A DNA stretch of 64,000 nucleotides from Pseudomonas sp. RIT-562 (GCF_026241895.1 NZ_JAPJIV010000002.1:124001-188000); one strand, 5' to 3'. Numbered from the stretch's first letter, positions 31,763 through 41,644 are shown. Made by a program: numbers and translations. The notes: generated by a model not told the origin, from the letters alone.

Positions 31763-32014
31763 ATGCAGACTCGCGAAGACCGAAAACAGGAAGTAAGAGA
31801 CTCTGTAATCGGCGCATTCCCTGAGGCAGAAATCGTATTAGTGAACGACGACAAAGAGTTGTGCGTCCACTTTCGATTTCCCGGCTGCAGCGGGATAGCG
31901 TCTTGGAAGTACGGCGACGACAACGTAACTCTGGATAAACAAGACGAACAGGCATGGCTCGCTTACCGGAAAGCCTGCAAGCACCGGCCGAGCTGCACGA
32001 AGGCCACCCCATGA
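31763..32014 (+). CDS. Hypothetical prophage protein
   Basis: An 83-residue protein (MQTREDRKQEVRDSVIGAFP) with an acidic centre (IVLVNDDKELCVHFRFPGCS) and KYGDDNVTLDKQDEQAWLAY. No family recognised. It starts at the ATG of ACACAGCACATG after leader copy 4; its stop overlaps the next start. Confidence 0.5.
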   Translation: MQTREDRKQEVRDSVIGAFPEAEIVLVNDDKELCVHFRFPGCSGIASWKYGDDNVTLDKQDEQAWLAYRKACKHRPSCTKATP

Positions 32015-32184
32015 CCGCCCTTCGCCGAACAGTCCGAATTCGTCGCGGGCAAATGCCGCCTCTCGATTTACAAACCATCTGCGACAAGTGCAACAAGTCG
32101 CGGGCACATGGCAACCATCAAGCATGCAGCAAACAGCGCCAGGCAGAAGGCATCGCACGGCGCCAAGGGGAGCATCGCCAATGA
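32011..32184 (+). CDS. Small cysteine-containing hypothetical protein
   Basis: A 57-residue basic protein with CDKCNKSRAHGNHQAC, a CxxC plus HxxxC arrangement that could bind zinc. It overlaps both neighbours by four bases (ATGA), so translation is coupled. The family is not recognised; a small nucleic-acid-binding protein is possible. Confidence 0.5.
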   Translation: MTALRRTVRIRRGQMPPLDLQTICDKCNKSRAHGNHQACSKQRQAEGIARRQGEHRQ

Positions 32185-32378
32185 GCCTTCCACGCTGGGT
32201 AATGATCAACCGTGCATCCGAACTCACTGGTTATAGCGAAGACGCCATTCGCCATAAAGTGAAGAACGGAACCTGGGCCCAAGGTCGCATCTGGCGCAAA
32301 ACTCCAGACGGCCGCATTGCAATCAACATGACGGAGTACGACAAATGGGCCGAGAGCGCGCCGCAGCAAGCGGCTTAG
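32181..32378 (+). CDS. Excisionase-like winged-helix protein
   Basis: A 65-residue protein (MSLPRWVMINRASELTGYSE, then RIWRKTPDGRIAINMTEYDK). The MerR/Xis-like winged-helix pattern and its place directly before, and overlapping, the integrase gene indicate an excisionase that directs site-specific recombination toward excision. Confidence 0.75.
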   Translation: MSLPRWVMINRASELTGYSEDAIRHKVKNGTWAQGRIWRKTPDGRIAINMTEYDKWAESAPQQAA

Positions 32379-33622
32379 AAGCCGAGCTGGCGAAACACAA
32401 AGGCATCGAGTTGCACGGCGGGAATATACGGATCGTATTTATGTGGCGGCGAATTCGGTGCCGTGAGTCCCTTGGCCTTCCGGTTACAAAGGCCAACATT
32501 AAACATGCTGCCCTACTCAGGGCCGCAATCACTCATGAAATCAAGACGGGCCGTTTTGATTACAGCCGTCACTTTCCAGGTTCGAAGAATGCGACGGCTT
32601 ACAGCAACGTTAAGGACGAACGGTTGGCAGCACTCATGGCCCGCTATAAACCATTGAAGGCCGTCGACATAACTCCTATGACCGAAGAAAAATACCGTTA
32701 TGCATTGGATATCTGTACCGAACTCATTGGTCCGGACCGTTTGGCGGGAATACTTCTGCCCGAGGATATTCAGTTGCTCAGGACGCAACTGATCTCCACA
32801 AGAGCACCGTCGACTGCGAATCATTATCTAGCTACATTCGCGGGTTTTTTGACTTGGTGCGAGATGAATGGCTATTGCCGCGAAGGGTTGTCTGCGGCGT
32901 GTATCCGATTCGCGATGATAGGGCGCGAACCAGATCCGCTGACTAAGAAAGAATTCGAACAGCTTCTCAGCAAAGGCTGCCTCCATCCACAAGACTCGGC
33001 GGCCATTACTCTTGCGGTTTACACGGGCATTCGTCCGGGCGAGCTGTGCGCCTTAGCAGTTGAAGACATCGACCTCACTGCGGGTCAAATTAACCTCACC
33101 AGGGCAATCACTGCGGACGGCTCTTTCAAAGTCCCCAAGACTGGAAAGCCTCGCGTGGTCCTCTTGATGCCACCGGCTGTTGATGCCTGCAAAATACTGA
33201 TGGGACTGGTCGCCGACCACTTACCACATACGATCAAAGTCTATATGAATCGTCACGAAAGTCGCCTCGAAACGGTAACACCTCTATTGTCCCCAACAAC
33301 ACAAGCTCGGAAAAAAATCATCAACCCGTGGTTTATCCCAACATCATGGAATACAAAGTGGGCGGCCATACAAAAAAGAGCGGGGATCCGGCCTCGCCGT
33401 GCTTACCAAAGTAGGCATACTTATGCTTGTTGGTGTCTAACCGCACGTGGAAATTTGGCTTTTATCGCAAAACAAATGGGACACAAAGATTTTACTATGC
33501 TCGTGGATGTCTACGCTAAATGGATGGACGATGAGTCGACAGCTGAACTGGAAAGAATATGGAATCAACTCTCCAGCTCAGTGCTACAGAAGGATGTCAC
33601 TGCCAGCAGGCACACTGTTTAA
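32345..33622 (+). CDS. Tyrosine recombinase (prophage integrase)
   Basis: Integrates and excises the prophage. Residues about 1-75 form an arm-binding region (KHKGIELHGGNIRIVFMWRR) of the DUF3596 type, about 105-180 the core-binding domain, and the rest the catalytic domain. Visible active-site residues: Arg230 (TGIRPGEL), Lys265 region, Arg357 in YQSRHTYA, His380 (MGHKD) and nucleophile Tyr390 (DVYAKW). The first catalytic His position reads Tyr354/Gln, a usual variant. It overlaps the excisionase by 34 bases and ends three bases from the convergent cassette. Confidence 0.93.
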   Translation: MGRERAAASGLEAELAKHKGIELHGGNIRIVFMWRRIRCRESLGLPVTKANIKHAALLRAAITHEIKTGRFDYSRHFPGSKNATAYSNVKDERLAALMARYKPLKAVDITPMTEEKYRYALDICTELIGPDRLAGILLPEDIQLLRTQLISTRAPSTANHYLATFAGFLTWCEMNGYCREGLSAACIRFAMIGREPDPLTKKEFEQLLSKGCLHPQDSAAITLAVYTGIRPGELCALAVEDIDLTAGQINLTRAITADGSFKVPKTGKPRVVLLMPPAVDACKILMGLVADHLPHTIKVYMNRHESRLETVTPLLSPTTQARKKIINPWFIPTSWNTKWAAIQKRAGIRPRRAYQSRHTYACWCLTARGNLAFIAKQMGHKDFTMLVDVYAKWMDDESTAELERIWNQLSSSVLQKDVTASRHTV

Positions 33623-33625
33623 AGC

Positions 33626-34345
33626 CTACAAACCATGGACTTCATGCAAGAATTCTTTTCCAACAACTCGAGCTCGCTCAAAATGAAGCGGCACTCCTGC
33701 AAATCGACTTACAGAACCTATAACTTCCTCAGGACGAAATCGTGCAGCGGAACCAATATTTGCTTTCATCCTGGCTGCATGTTCTACGCTAAGTTCCTTT
33801 TCAAAGATCTCAAATATGCGTTTCTGCCACTTCAAATCCTCAGGCCTAAACTTCCAGGTGCCTACATCTACTATGGCGAGCCCATACAGGTGAAAAAAAG
33901 CCAACACAAACGTCGCACAGGTGAGCCCCCGGCCACCATCCGCCATAAATGCCAGATCAATATCGAACGATTCAGAACCGTCGTAATCGAAATTGTAAGG
34001 TATCTTCGTACCAGTTTGCTTCCACATGCGCTGAGCTAACTCTGCCAATAAATCCAACTCATCAGAAGAGAAATCATCACACGGCACCAACAGATATTCA
34101 GGTTCGAGGAGGTCATTACGAAAATCGTAGTTACCTCCCAAGTGGAGCAACCTCAAGTCAGTAGAACCGATATCAGTGAAAACAATAGCAGCATGATTCC
34201 AACCTGGTGCGAACTCCCTAAATGCCACACCAAAAACTTTGACACTTCCGAAGAAAGAACTGTCAGGCAAAGTTCGAAATGCGAGATGCGGACAGACCCC
34301 GCAAAGCACGGGTTGGATCCTGCCCAGAATTCGCGAGATGCGCAT
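33626..34345 (-). CDS. Unknown protein, permuted papain-like (YiiX/NlpC-P60-like) candidate
   Basis: A 239-residue soluble protein, last of a three-gene minus-strand cassette. WNHAAIVFTDIGSTDLRLLH near residue 50 and GGRGLTCATFVLAFFHLYGL near residue 150 give a His-then-Cys order like permuted papain-like amidases; the catalytic assignment is only a suggestion. The ATG at 34345 has AGGTGG four bases upstream and overlaps the previous gene by 83 bases; a TTG at 34270 would shorten the overlap. Base composition is clearly lower in GC than the phage genes. Function unknown; defence or lysogenic conversion are options. Confidence 0.55.
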   Translation of the reverse strand: MRISRILGRIQPVLCGVCPHLAFRTLPDSSFFGSVKVFGVAFREFAPGWNHAAIVFTDIGSTDLRLLHLGGNYDFRNDLLEPEYLLVPCDDFSSDELDLLAELAQRMWKQTGTKIPYNFDYDGSESFDIDLAFMADGGRGLTCATFVLAFFHLYGLAIVDVGTWKFRPEDLKWQKRIFEIFEKELSVEHAARMKANIGSAARFRPEEVIGSVSRFAGVPLHFERARVVGKEFLHEVHGL

Positions 34346-34883
34346 AGACCACCTGATACAATAATTTCCAGTTCGACAACTTATCTTTCGCCTGAAATGA
34401 CGACCTTAAAAAAGCTACGTTAGTTATAGGTCGTAGCCGTTTCGGATCAACTCCAGCTAATAAGTTATCTAATGTCAGATAGTCACCTACATCTACCAAG
34501 TCTTCTACAGCGTCAACTACGCCGCGCAATGCAGTCCGACTTTGACTTGAATCTATCAGCGCTGCAGCGTCATTCCAGTAGATATATTCAAGACGCTCAC
34601 TCACAAGACGAACTTTTGTTTCGTCATTAGTGGAAGGCGAAACCTTTTTCTTCACCTTGACTGGCGAAACAATCTGTGTGGCACGACTCGCACTTGGAGC
34701 ATCCGTAGTTGCAATCGAAGCATTTTTCGCCCCTTTCCATCGGCGCAGCGTCGGAACAGCATCTATGGAACTTGAGGAAAAGCCAAATTGATCCAGCCAC
34801 GGTTGATTGTTAGCACCTACTGCAACGATATGCGCATAGCATCTATCAGTGCTAAACGAACTATGATCAACTTGATAATCCAT
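34263..34883 (-). CDS. Unknown protein, middle gene of att-proximal cassette
   Basis: A 206-residue protein with three parts: about 50 residues with CYAHIVAVGANNQPWLDQFG, a Ser/Thr/Lys-rich linker (TQIVSPVKVKKKVSPSTNDE), and a helical domain from about residue 90 (RLEYIYWNDAAALIDSSQSR, LVDVGDYLTLDNLLAGVDPK, then WKLLYQVVYAHLANSGQD). No family is recognised. It starts one base after the stop of the first cassette gene and overlaps the third, so the three are co-translated. Low GC and rarer codons set it apart from the head and tail genes. Confidence 0.55.
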   Translation of the reverse strand: MDYQVDHSSFSTDRCYAHIVAVGANNQPWLDQFGFSSSSIDAVPTLRRWKGAKNASIATTDAPSASRATQIVSPVKVKKKVSPSTNDETKVRLVSERLEYIYWNDAAALIDSSQSRTALRGVVDAVEDLVDVGDYLTLDNLLAGVDPKRLRPITNVAFLRSSFQAKDKLSNWKLLYQVVYAHLANSGQDPTRALRGLSASRISNFA

Positions 34884-34884
34884 A

Positions 34885-35667
34885 TCAACTTACCTCAGCC
34901 AAGGTGTTCTTCAGCTCCGCAAAAAGACCTTCAACTATTTTTCCGTAAGAGTCCTGATGCGGTAATTGAGCGGTCATTGCAGTATTAAGATCCAGATCAA
35001 GCTGAAGTGCATACTTAACCTCTGCGCTATTATCATTAGTAATGATCTGCCCTTCAGCCGGCATAAACTGAAGAAAGTGCATAGTTAACTGCGTCCACTT
35101 ACAAATCCTATTAATCTCAATGCCTGACGGTCGCATTTTCTTTGGTTTGTTTTGCTGAAAAACCACATCAATACATGTTTTTTCAACATCCAAGAATGGT
35201 AAAGATTTTTTCATCATTTCGAGAGTATCGGACGAGCTCTGAGTAAACGAATTTACCTTTGCGCCAACAGCGAGTCTCGCAGACTTCGGAAACCGCATTT
35301 TTACTAGACTATCTCGAAGACGATCAGCAACACACACCAAGCTCCCCATAGAAGGAAACTCTGGCGCTGCAAGGTTCACTTCAGGTGCCGCTGGACTCAT
35401 AGTTACGTCAATCCGTCCTTGTTGAACGGCAACGACGAGATGGCTACCTTCCCACACGCCCTCTTCGTTTCGAGTTCCTAAGGCTTTTTTCGTCGTGATC
35501 GAATCGGCATCCCGACCAGTGATTGCCGACCACGTGATCAAATTCGCGGAGGTATCAGGGCACCCTAAAAAGGTGAATCTAAGGGATTCGGTTTGCCAAT
35601 CAAGACTTTGAGTCATAGGATTCACTGGATTCGATGGTCGACGCTTTACGGTATTTGTTAACACCAT
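34885..35667 (-). CDS. Unknown protein, first gene of att-proximal cassette
   Basis: A 260-residue protein (243 if the second ATG at 35616 is used, where MTQSLDWQTESLRFTFLGCP begins the globular-looking part). Features: GVWEGSHLVVAVQQGRIDVT, SARLAVGAKVNSFTQSSSDT, KSLPFLDVEKTCIDVVFQQN and EINRICKWTQLTMHFLQFMP. There is no signal peptide or membrane segment. I recognise no family. An inverted repeat TAGGTG/CACCTA with a four-base loop stands at 35671-35686 just upstream of the first ATG and may be an operator. Confidence 0.55.
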   Translation of the reverse strand: MVLTNTVKRRPSNPVNPMTQSLDWQTESLRFTFLGCPDTSANLITWSAITGRDADSITTKKALGTRNEEGVWEGSHLVVAVQQGRIDVTMSPAAPEVNLAAPEFPSMGSLVCVADRLRDSLVKMRFPKSARLAVGAKVNSFTQSSSDTLEMMKKSLPFLDVEKTCIDVVFQQNKPKKMRPSGIEINRICKWTQLTMHFLQFMPAEGQIITNDNSAEVKYALQLDLDLNTAMTAQLPHQDSYGKIVEGLFAELKNTLAEVS

Positions 35668-35871
35668 TTCATAGGTGATGACACCTAACGGGCGAGTGTA
35701 GCTAAACGTGCAAGATTTTGCATAGGAACATCACTTTTGGCTCCTGCTCACCGATCAGATTGAAAGCCGATCAATCTCGATGCTCGCGCCAATGGGATCT
35801 TCCATCAGATATAGTAAGCAATAAGCCCCATTTTTGCCCCATGCTTTCAACCGAGCAAACTTAAGTACCTG
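35668..35871. other. Intergenic region before mutS; probable prophage right boundary
   Basis: The 204 bases hold no gene. Visible are the TAGGTG/CACCTA dyad near the cassette start, a GATTGA/TCAATC hairpin at about 35757-35776 and an AT-richer run before mutS. Because integrase and cassette are only three bases apart, the attachment site is more likely here than between them. The other half-site is outside the window, so the core cannot be identified. The mutS promoter must also lie here. Confidence 0.4.
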
Positions 35872-38451
35872 ATGAATAAAGCTATTTCTGATCTGTCCTC
35901 CCACACGCCGATGATGCAGCAGTACTGGCGCCTGAAAAACCAGCATCCCGACCAGCTGATGTTCTATCGCATGGGCGATTTCTACGAGATCTTCTACGAA
36001 GATGCGAAGAAGGCCGCCAAATTGCTGGACATCACCCTGACCGCGCGCGGGCAATCTGCCGGACAGGCGATCCCCATGTGCGGGATTCCTTACCATGCGG
36101 CGGAGGGTTACCTGGCGAAGCTGGTGAAGCTGGGCGAATCGGTGGTGATCTGCGAGCAGGTCGGTGACCCAGCGACCAGCAAAGGCCCAGTCGATCGCCA
36201 GGTGGTGCGGATCATCACGCCGGGTACGGTCAGCGACGAGGCGCTGCTGGATGAGCGCCGCGACAACCTGATCGCGGCGGTGCTGGGCGACGAGCGCCTG
36301 TTCGGCCTGGCCGTGCTGGATATCACCAGCGGCAACTTCACGGTGCTGGAAATCAAAGGCTGGGAAAACCTGCTGGCCGAGCTGGAGCGGGTCAATCCGG
36401 TGGAGCTGATGATCCCGGACGACTGGCCGAAGGATCTGCCGGCGGAAAAGCGCCGCGGGGTTCGTCGCCGTGCGCCGTGGGATTTCGAGCGTGATTCGGC
36501 ACTGAAAAGTCTGTGTCAGCAGTTTTCCACCCAGGACCTGAAAGGCTTCGGTTGCGAGAACCTGACCCTGGCGATCGGCGCGGCCGGCTGCCTGCTGAGT
36601 TATGCCAAGGAAACCCAGCGCACTGCCCTGCCGCATTTGCGCAGCCTGCGCCACGAGCGCCTGGACGACACGGTGGTGCTGGATGGCGCCAGTCGGCGCA
36701 ACCTGGAGCTGGACACCAACCTGGCCGGTGGCCGCGACAACACTTTGCAATCGGTGGTCGACCGCTGCCAGACCGCCATGGGCAGCCGCCTGCTGACTCG
36801 CTGGCTGAACCGACCGTTGCGCGATCTTAATGTGCTGTTGGCGCGCCAGACTTCCATCACCTGCCTGCTCGATGCCTATCGATTCGAACAGCTGCAACCG
36901 CAGCTCAAGGAAATCGGCGACATCGAACGCATTCTCGCGCGGATCGGCCTGCGCAACGCCCGTCCGCGGGACCTCGCCCGCCTGCGTGACGCGCTCGGTG
37001 CGCTGCCGCAACTGCAGGTAGCGATGGCCGAGTTGGAAGCGCCACACATCATTCAACTGGCCGCAACCACCAGCACCTACCCGGAGCTGGCGGCATTGCT
37101 GGAAAAAGCCATCATCGACAACCCGCCTGCGGTTATCCGCGACGGCGGTGTGTTGAAAACCGGCTACGACAGCGAGCTCGATGAGCTGCAGTCCCTGAGC
37201 GAGAACGCCGGGCAATTCCTGATCGACCTGGAAGCGCGAGAAAAGGCCCGCACTGGCCTGTCGCACTTGAAGGTCGGCTACAACCGCATTCACGGCTATT
37301 TCATCGAATTGCCGAGCAAGCAGGCTGAATCAGCGCCAGCGGATTACATACGACGCCAGACCCTCAAGGGCGCCGAGCGTTTTATCACTCCGGAACTCAA
37401 GGCTTTCGAAGACAAGGCGCTGTCGGCCAAGAGCCGCGCCCTGGCCCGCGAGAAGATGCTGTACGAGGCATTGCTCGAAGACCTGATAGCGCAGCTGCCA
37501 CCGTTGCAGGATACCGCTGCGGCACTGGCCGAGCTGGACGTGCTGAGCAACCTCGCCGAGCGCGCGTTGAACCTGGACCTGAATTGCCCACGCTTCGTCG
37601 ACGAACCATGCATGCGCATCAGCCAGGGCCGCCACCCGGTGGTCGAGCAAGTGCTGACCACACCGTTCGTGGCCAACGACCTGAGCCTGGACGACAGCAC
37701 CCGCATGCTGGTAATCACCGGTCCGAACATGGGCGGTAAATCCACCTACATGCGCCAGACCGCCTTGATCGTGTTGCTGGCACACATCGGCAGTTTCGTT
37801 CCGGCGGCCAGTTGCGAGCTGTCGCTGGTCGACCGCATCTTTACGCGGATCGGCTCCAGCGACGACCTGGCCGGCGGCCGTTCGACCTTCATGGTCGAGA
37901 TGAGCGAAACCGCGAACATTCTGCACAACGCCACCGAGCGCAGCCTGGTACTGATGGACGAAGTTGGCCGCGGCACCAGCACGTTCGACGGCTTGTCACT
38001 GGCCTGGGCTGCAGCCGAGCGTCTGGCGTTCCTGCGTGCCTACACCCTGTTCGCCACGCACTATTTCGAGCTGACGGTCCTGCCGGAAGCCCAGCCCCTG
38101 GTCGCCAACGTCCACCTCAACGCTACCGAACACAACGAACGCATCGTGTTCCTGCACCACGTGCTGCCAGGGCCTGCCAGCCAGAGTTATGGCCTGGCCG
38201 TGGCGCAATTGGCCGGTGTACCCAGCGAAGTGATCCTGCGTGCCCGCGAGCACCTTGGCCGCCTGGAAGCCACGGCCTTGCCCCACGAAGCCCCTAAGCC
38301 CGTCAAAGGCAAACCGGCCGCACCGCTGCAGAGCGACATGTTCGCCAGCCTCCCGCACCCGGTGCTGGATGAACTGGCCAAACTCGATCTGGATGACCTG
38401 ACGCCCCGCAAGGCTCTCGAAATGCTCTATGCACTAAAGACACGGATCTAA
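35872..38451 (+). CDS. mutS: DNA mismatch repair protein MutS
   Basis: Recognises mismatches and starts methyl-directed repair with MutL. The 859-residue length is normal. The mismatch-contacting Phe-x-Glu is FYE at residues 37-39 ([14 protein letters not shown]), the P-loop GPNMGGKST lies near residue 620, the Walker B region [16 protein letters not shown] near 700, and FATHYFELT follows. The gene is core and intact; it stands immediately right of the prophage, a known hot region for prophages in pseudomonads from memory (mutS/cinA). Confidence 0.98.
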   Translation: MNKAISDLSSHTPMMQQYWRLKNQHPDQLMFYRMGDFYEIFYEDAKKAAKLLDITLTARGQSAGQAIPMCGIPYHAAEGYLAKLVKLGESVVICEQVGDPATSKGPVDRQVVRIITPGTVSDEALLDERRDNLIAAVLGDERLFGLAVLDITSGNFTVLEIKGWENLLAELERVNPVELMIPDDWPKDLPAEKRRGVRRRAPWDFERDSALKSLCQQFSTQDLKGFGCENLTLAIGAAGCLLSYAKETQRTALPHLRSLRHERLDDTVVLDGASRRNLELDTNLAGGRDNTLQSVVDRCQTAMGSRLLTRWLNRPLRDLNVLLARQTSITCLLDAYRFEQLQPQLKEIGDIERILARIGLRNARPRDLARLRDALGALPQLQVAMAELEAPHIIQLAATTSTYPELAALLEKAIIDNPPAVIRDGGVLKTGYDSELDELQSLSENAGQFLIDLEAREKARTGLSHLKVGYNRIHGYFIELPSKQAESAPADYIRRQTLKGAERFITPELKAFEDKALSAKSRALAREKMLYEALLEDLIAQLPPLQDTAAALAELDVLSNLAERALNLDLNCPRFVDEPCMRISQGRHPVVEQVLTTPFVANDLSLDDSTRMLVITGPNMGGKSTYMRQTALIVLLAHIGSFVPAASCELSLVDRIFTRIGSSDDLAGGRSTFMVEMSETANILHNATERSLVLMDEVGRGTSTFDGLSLAWAAAERLAFLRAYTLFATHYFELTVLPEAQPLVANVHLNATEHNERIVFLHHVLPGPASQSYGLAVAQLAGVPSEVILRAREHLGRLEATALPHEAPKPVKGKPAAPLQSDMFASLPHPVLDELAKLDLDDLTPRKALEMLYALKTRI

Positions 38452-38592
38452 CGCACTTGCTTGCAAGCTGTTAGAATCTCGCGCGGTTTGGGATGCTGCA
38501 GGCTACAGCCTGGCCTGCAGACTATCGCTCCCGAACCTGGCGACCCCAACGTGAAGGGGCTCCGCTGCCGCCGCCTGAGGAGAAAATTAGAA

Positions 38593-38916
38593 ATGACCTT
38601 CGTCGTCACCGACAACTGCATCAAGTGCAAGTACACCGACTGCGTAGAAGTCTGTCCGGTGGACTGCTTTTACGAAGGCCCGAATTTCCTGGTGATTCAC
38701 CCGGATGAGTGCATCGACTGCGCGCTGTGCGAACCAGAGTGCCCTGCTGTGGCCATCTTCTCCGAAGATGAAGTTCCGGCCGGCATGGAAAACTTCATCC
38801 AGCTGAACATGGAATTGGCCGAAGTCTGGCCGAACATCACCGAACGCAAGGATCCACTACCGGATTCTGCGGCATGGGATGGCAAGCCAGGCAAGATCGA
38901 ACACCTCGAACGCTGA
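38593..38916 (+). CDS. fdxA: Seven-iron ferredoxin FdxA
   Basis: A 107-residue electron carrier with a [3Fe-4S] and a [4Fe-4S] cluster. Cluster ligands are seen in [20 protein letters not shown] and [18 protein letters not shown]. The ATG at 38593 follows GGAGAA; longer frames upstream are leader. In Pseudomonas it normally stands between mutS and rsmZ-rpoS; here a 15-kb island follows it. Confidence 0.96.
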   Translation: MTFVVTDNCIKCKYTDCVEVCPVDCFYEGPNFLVIHPDECIDCALCEPECPAVAIFSEDEVPAGMENFIQLNMELAEVWPNITERKDPLPDSAAWDGKPGKIEHLER

Positions 38917-38932
38917 TCTGATCGCGTTCCCG

Positions 38933-38956
38933 AAAAGGCCCCTTGTGGGCCTTTTT
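38933..38956 (+). terminator. Terminator of fdxA
   Basis: AAAAGGCCC and GGGCCTTTT form a stem with loop CTTGT and a T-run, starting 17 bases after the fdxA stop. Confidence 0.85.
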
Positions 38957-38966
38957 GCTTTTCTGC

Positions 38967-38999
38967 GGTCTGTGGGAGCAAAGCTTGCTCCCACAGACC
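38967..38999. repeat. REP-type perfect palindrome
   Basis: GGTCTGTGGGAGCAA and TTGCTCCCACAGACC are exact complements around AGC (33 bases). The GTGGGAGCAA core is the common Pseudomonas intergenic REP sequence. It lies at the border between fdxA and the catabolic island. Confidence 0.85.
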
Positions 39000-39078
39000 A
39001 GTCCACCGCTTCAGCAGTTGCAAGCTGCCTGACGATTTGATACCAGTGACGCCCCCAAAGCGTAACTAGAGGCCCGGC

Positions 39079-40047
39079 ATGAAGTTCACCACGATCTCCG
39101 TTGCGCGAAAACTCAAGTTTTACCAATTGGTAGTGTTTGATCAGGTGCTGCAGAGCGGCTCACTGGTGCGTGCCGCCCATGCGCTCAACCTGACTCAACC
39201 CGCGGTGACGAAGATCATTCACGAGCTGGAATCGTACTTCGATGCGCCGTTGCTGATTCGTGGCAATCGCGGGGTGACGGCCACAGAACTGGGTGAACTA
39301 GTGGTGCGGCGGGCCAAGTCGTTGCTGGCGGAGTTGCGTTCACTGACGGACGAGGTCAATGCCTTTCAGGAAGGTACGTCCGGGCATGTCATGGTGGGCA
39401 CTCTGATTTCCGCTTCAACCTCCCTGCTGCCCAGGGCCATGCAGCTGCTCAAACAACAGGCGCCCGGTGTGCTGGTGTCGTTGCGGGTGGGGCAGATGGA
39501 CCAGTTGTTTCCGGCACTGGCGGTAGGGGAAGTCGATCTGGTGGTGGGCCGGGTGCCTGACGATTGGCGCTGGCGCAACGAGTCACCGATGCTCGATGTT
39601 GAAGTGCTGTATGCCGAAGAGTTGAGTGTGGTGGCCGGCGCCAGCCATCCACTGCACGAGCGCTCGCCCGTCAGCCTGGCGGACTTGCACGAGTATCCGT
39701 GGGTGCTGCCGACTCGCGATTCACTGCTGCGGCGTACCGCAGACAAGTTGTTCGCCGAAGCCGAACTGGCGACGCCGGGTAACGTGGTCGAGTCGCTGTC
39801 TATCCTCACCAACATCACCCTGATGCAAGATCAACAAACTGTCGCGCTGATGCCGTTCGAGGCTTCGCAACAATTCGTCAGCGCCGGTTTGCTCAAGGCG
39901 TTCGACCTGGGTGAACCATTGCAGTTTGGCGATATTGGTTGTTTCTTCTCCAACACGCGGGCGTTAGGCCCAGCAGCACGGTTATTTCGCGAGTGCCTGA
40001 ATCAGGCCCGTTGCGAGTCTGATGAGCGCCAGCCACCGGCCATTTGA
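39079..40047 (+). CDS. LysR-type regulator of the 3-hydroxyanthranilate operon (nbaR-like)
   Basis: A 322-residue LysR-family activator. The N-terminal HTH spans about residues 25-45 (SGSLVRAAHALNLTQPAVTK), followed by LESYFDAPLLIRGNRGVTAT; the effector domain follows (GTLISASTSLLPRAMQLLKQ). It reads in the same direction as, and 113 bases upstream of, the catabolic operon, which it probably controls in response to a pathway intermediate. It could also be a GbpR/PcaQ-like member; effector unknown. Confidence 0.82.
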   Translation: MKFTTISVARKLKFYQLVVFDQVLQSGSLVRAAHALNLTQPAVTKIIHELESYFDAPLLIRGNRGVTATELGELVVRRAKSLLAELRSLTDEVNAFQEGTSGHVMVGTLISASTSLLPRAMQLLKQQAPGVLVSLRVGQMDQLFPALAVGEVDLVVGRVPDDWRWRNESPMLDVEVLYAEELSVVAGASHPLHERSPVSLADLHEYPWVLPTRDSLLRRTADKLFAEAELATPGNVVESLSILTNITLMQDQQTVALMPFEASQQFVSAGLLKAFDLGEPLQFGDIGCFFSNTRALGPAARLFRECLNQARCESDERQPPAI

Positions 40048-40160
40048 GATGCCACTTCAGGTATTCCATTTAGAAATATCAAGGCCAAACATTTTTATTA
40101 TTCACTAATATCTACTCTCCCTACACTCCCTCCGACTACCCATGTTTTCCGGAGGTTGAT
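40048..40160 (+). promoter_or_regulatory. Likely promoter region of the nba-type operon
   Basis: This 113-base AT-rich gap follows the LysR stop. It contains an imperfect dyad ATTCC-ATTTA-GAAAT near 40065-40080 that has T-N11-A character and could be a LysR site. GGAGG lies five bases before the GTG at 40161. No clear sigma70 pair stands out. Confidence 0.4.
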
Positions 40161-41627
40161 GTGTCTGCACCCTTGCAGTTGCTGCGTAATTACGTCTCGG
40201 GCGAGTTTGTCGCTTGCGAGCAGACCTTCCCCAATATTTCGCCCATCGATGGTCGGACACTCAGCCATGTCTGTGAAGCCGACAAAGCGCTGGTCGACCG
40301 CGCTGTAGCGGCGGCCAAAGCCGCGCAGCACGGACCTTGGGGTGACTACAGCGGCAGTCAGCGCGCCGAAGTATTGCACCGTATCGCCGACGCCATCGAA
40401 CGTCGTTTTGAAGAGTTTGTCGCCGCCGAAGTTGCCGATACCGGGCGCCCGGTACAACAGGCGCGCACCCTGGATATCGCCCGCGGAATTCACAACTTCC
40501 GCACCTTCGCCGAGCTGATCAATCAGGCTGGGAGTGAGTGTTTCGAGATGCGCGCCGCCGATGGCAATGACGTGTTCAGTTACTCGGTGCGCAAGCCCCA
40601 CGGCGTCGTGGCGATCATCTCGCCATGGAACCTGCCGATGCTGCTGTTGACCTGGAAAGTTGCCCCGGCGCTGGCGTGTGGTAATTGCGTGGTGATCAAA
40701 CCGTCGGAAGACTCGCCCTCCACAGCTACGCTGCTCGCCGAGGTAATGCACGAAGTTGGCTTGCCCGCTGGCGTGTTCAACCTGGTGCACGGTTTCGGGC
40801 CGGGGTCGGCCGGCGAATTCCTGACGCGTAACCGGGATGTGGATGCCATCACCTTCACCGGCGAGTCGCGCACCGGCGAAACCATCATGAAGGTCGCTGC
40901 TGAAGGTGTACGGGATGTGTCTTTCGAACTGGGCGGCAAGAACGCAGCCGTGGTGTTCGCCGACTGCGATTTCGATGCGGCGGTGGCCGGCGTTCTACGG
41001 TCCAGCTTCACCAATTCCGGCCAGGTATGCCTGTGCTCGGAACGGGTGTATGTCGAGCGGCCCATCTTTGAGCGCTTCGTTGCGGCGATGAAAACCGGCG
41101 CCGAAGCGTTGAAAATCGGCTACCCCGATGAACATGACGTGAACATGGGTTCGCTGATTTCCCACAAGCATCGCGACAAGGTGTTGAGTTACTTCGAACT
41201 GGCCCGCAGCGAAGGCGCAACAGTGGTCACCGGCGGCGGCGTGCCGCGCTTTGACGATGCGCGCGACAACGGCGCCTACGTGCAACCGACCATCTGGACT
41301 GGCCTCAACGACGACGCGCGATGCGTGCGCGAAGAGGTGTTCGGCCCGGTTTGCCACATCGCCCCGTTCGATACGGACGACGAGGTCGTGCAACGCGTCA
41401 ACGACTCGGCTTACGGCCTGGCAACTGCCCTGTGGACCCGCGACTTGAAGCGTGCTCACAAGGTTTCACGGCGCTTCGAGGTCGGCATGGTCTGGGTCAA
41501 TACCTGGTTCCTGCGCGACTTGCGCACTCCGTTCGGCGGCACGCGCCTGTCGGGCCTGGGACGTGAAGGCGGCCGCCACTCCCTGGATTTCTACTCGCAA
41601 ATCACCACCATCTGCGTCAACCCTTGA
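40161..41627 (+). CDS. nbaE: 2-aminomuconate 6-semialdehyde dehydrogenase
   Basis: NAD-dependent oxidation of 2-aminomuconate semialdehyde to 2-aminomuconate. The 488-residue aldehyde-dehydrogenase fold shows ISPWNLPML (oxyanion Asn), the [11 protein letters not shown] motif with the general base Glu and the nucleophile cysteine in [17 protein letters not shown]. The start is GTG with GGAGG five bases upstream. Gene context, with a deaminase, dioxygenase and decarboxylase downstream, favours the amino-semialdehyde substrate over 2-hydroxymuconate semialdehyde, though the family handles both. Confidence 0.85.
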   Translation: MSAPLQLLRNYVSGEFVACEQTFPNISPIDGRTLSHVCEADKALVDRAVAAAKAAQHGPWGDYSGSQRAEVLHRIADAIERRFEEFVAAEVADTGRPVQQARTLDIARGIHNFRTFAELINQAGSECFEMRAADGNDVFSYSVRKPHGVVAIISPWNLPMLLLTWKVAPALACGNCVVIKPSEDSPSTATLLAEVMHEVGLPAGVFNLVHGFGPGSAGEFLTRNRDVDAITFTGESRTGETIMKVAAEGVRDVSFELGGKNAAVVFADCDFDAAVAGVLRSSFTNSGQVCLCSERVYVERPIFERFVAAMKTGAEALKIGYPDEHDVNMGSLISHKHRDKVLSYFELARSEGATVVTGGGVPRFDDARDNGAYVQPTIWTGLNDDARCVREEVFGPVCHIAPFDTDDEVVQRVNDSAYGLATALWTRDLKRAHKVSRRFEVGMVWVNTWFLRDLRTPFGGTRLSGLGREGGRHSLDFYSQITTICVNP

Positions 41628-41644
41628 GCCTTGGAGTTTCGCCC

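Noticed and set aside
22863..33622. CRISPR array or tRNA gene
   Set aside because: No regularly spaced direct repeats with unique spacers and no tRNA cloverleaf were seen here or elsewhere in the window; the 162-bp repeat is coding and the iteron-like motifs are irregular.
35755..37293. Long open frame of 512 codons on the minus strand across the 5' half of mutS
   Set aside because: It is fully inside the confidently identified mutS gene on the other strand; high-GC antisense frames are often open, and the translation shows no domain.
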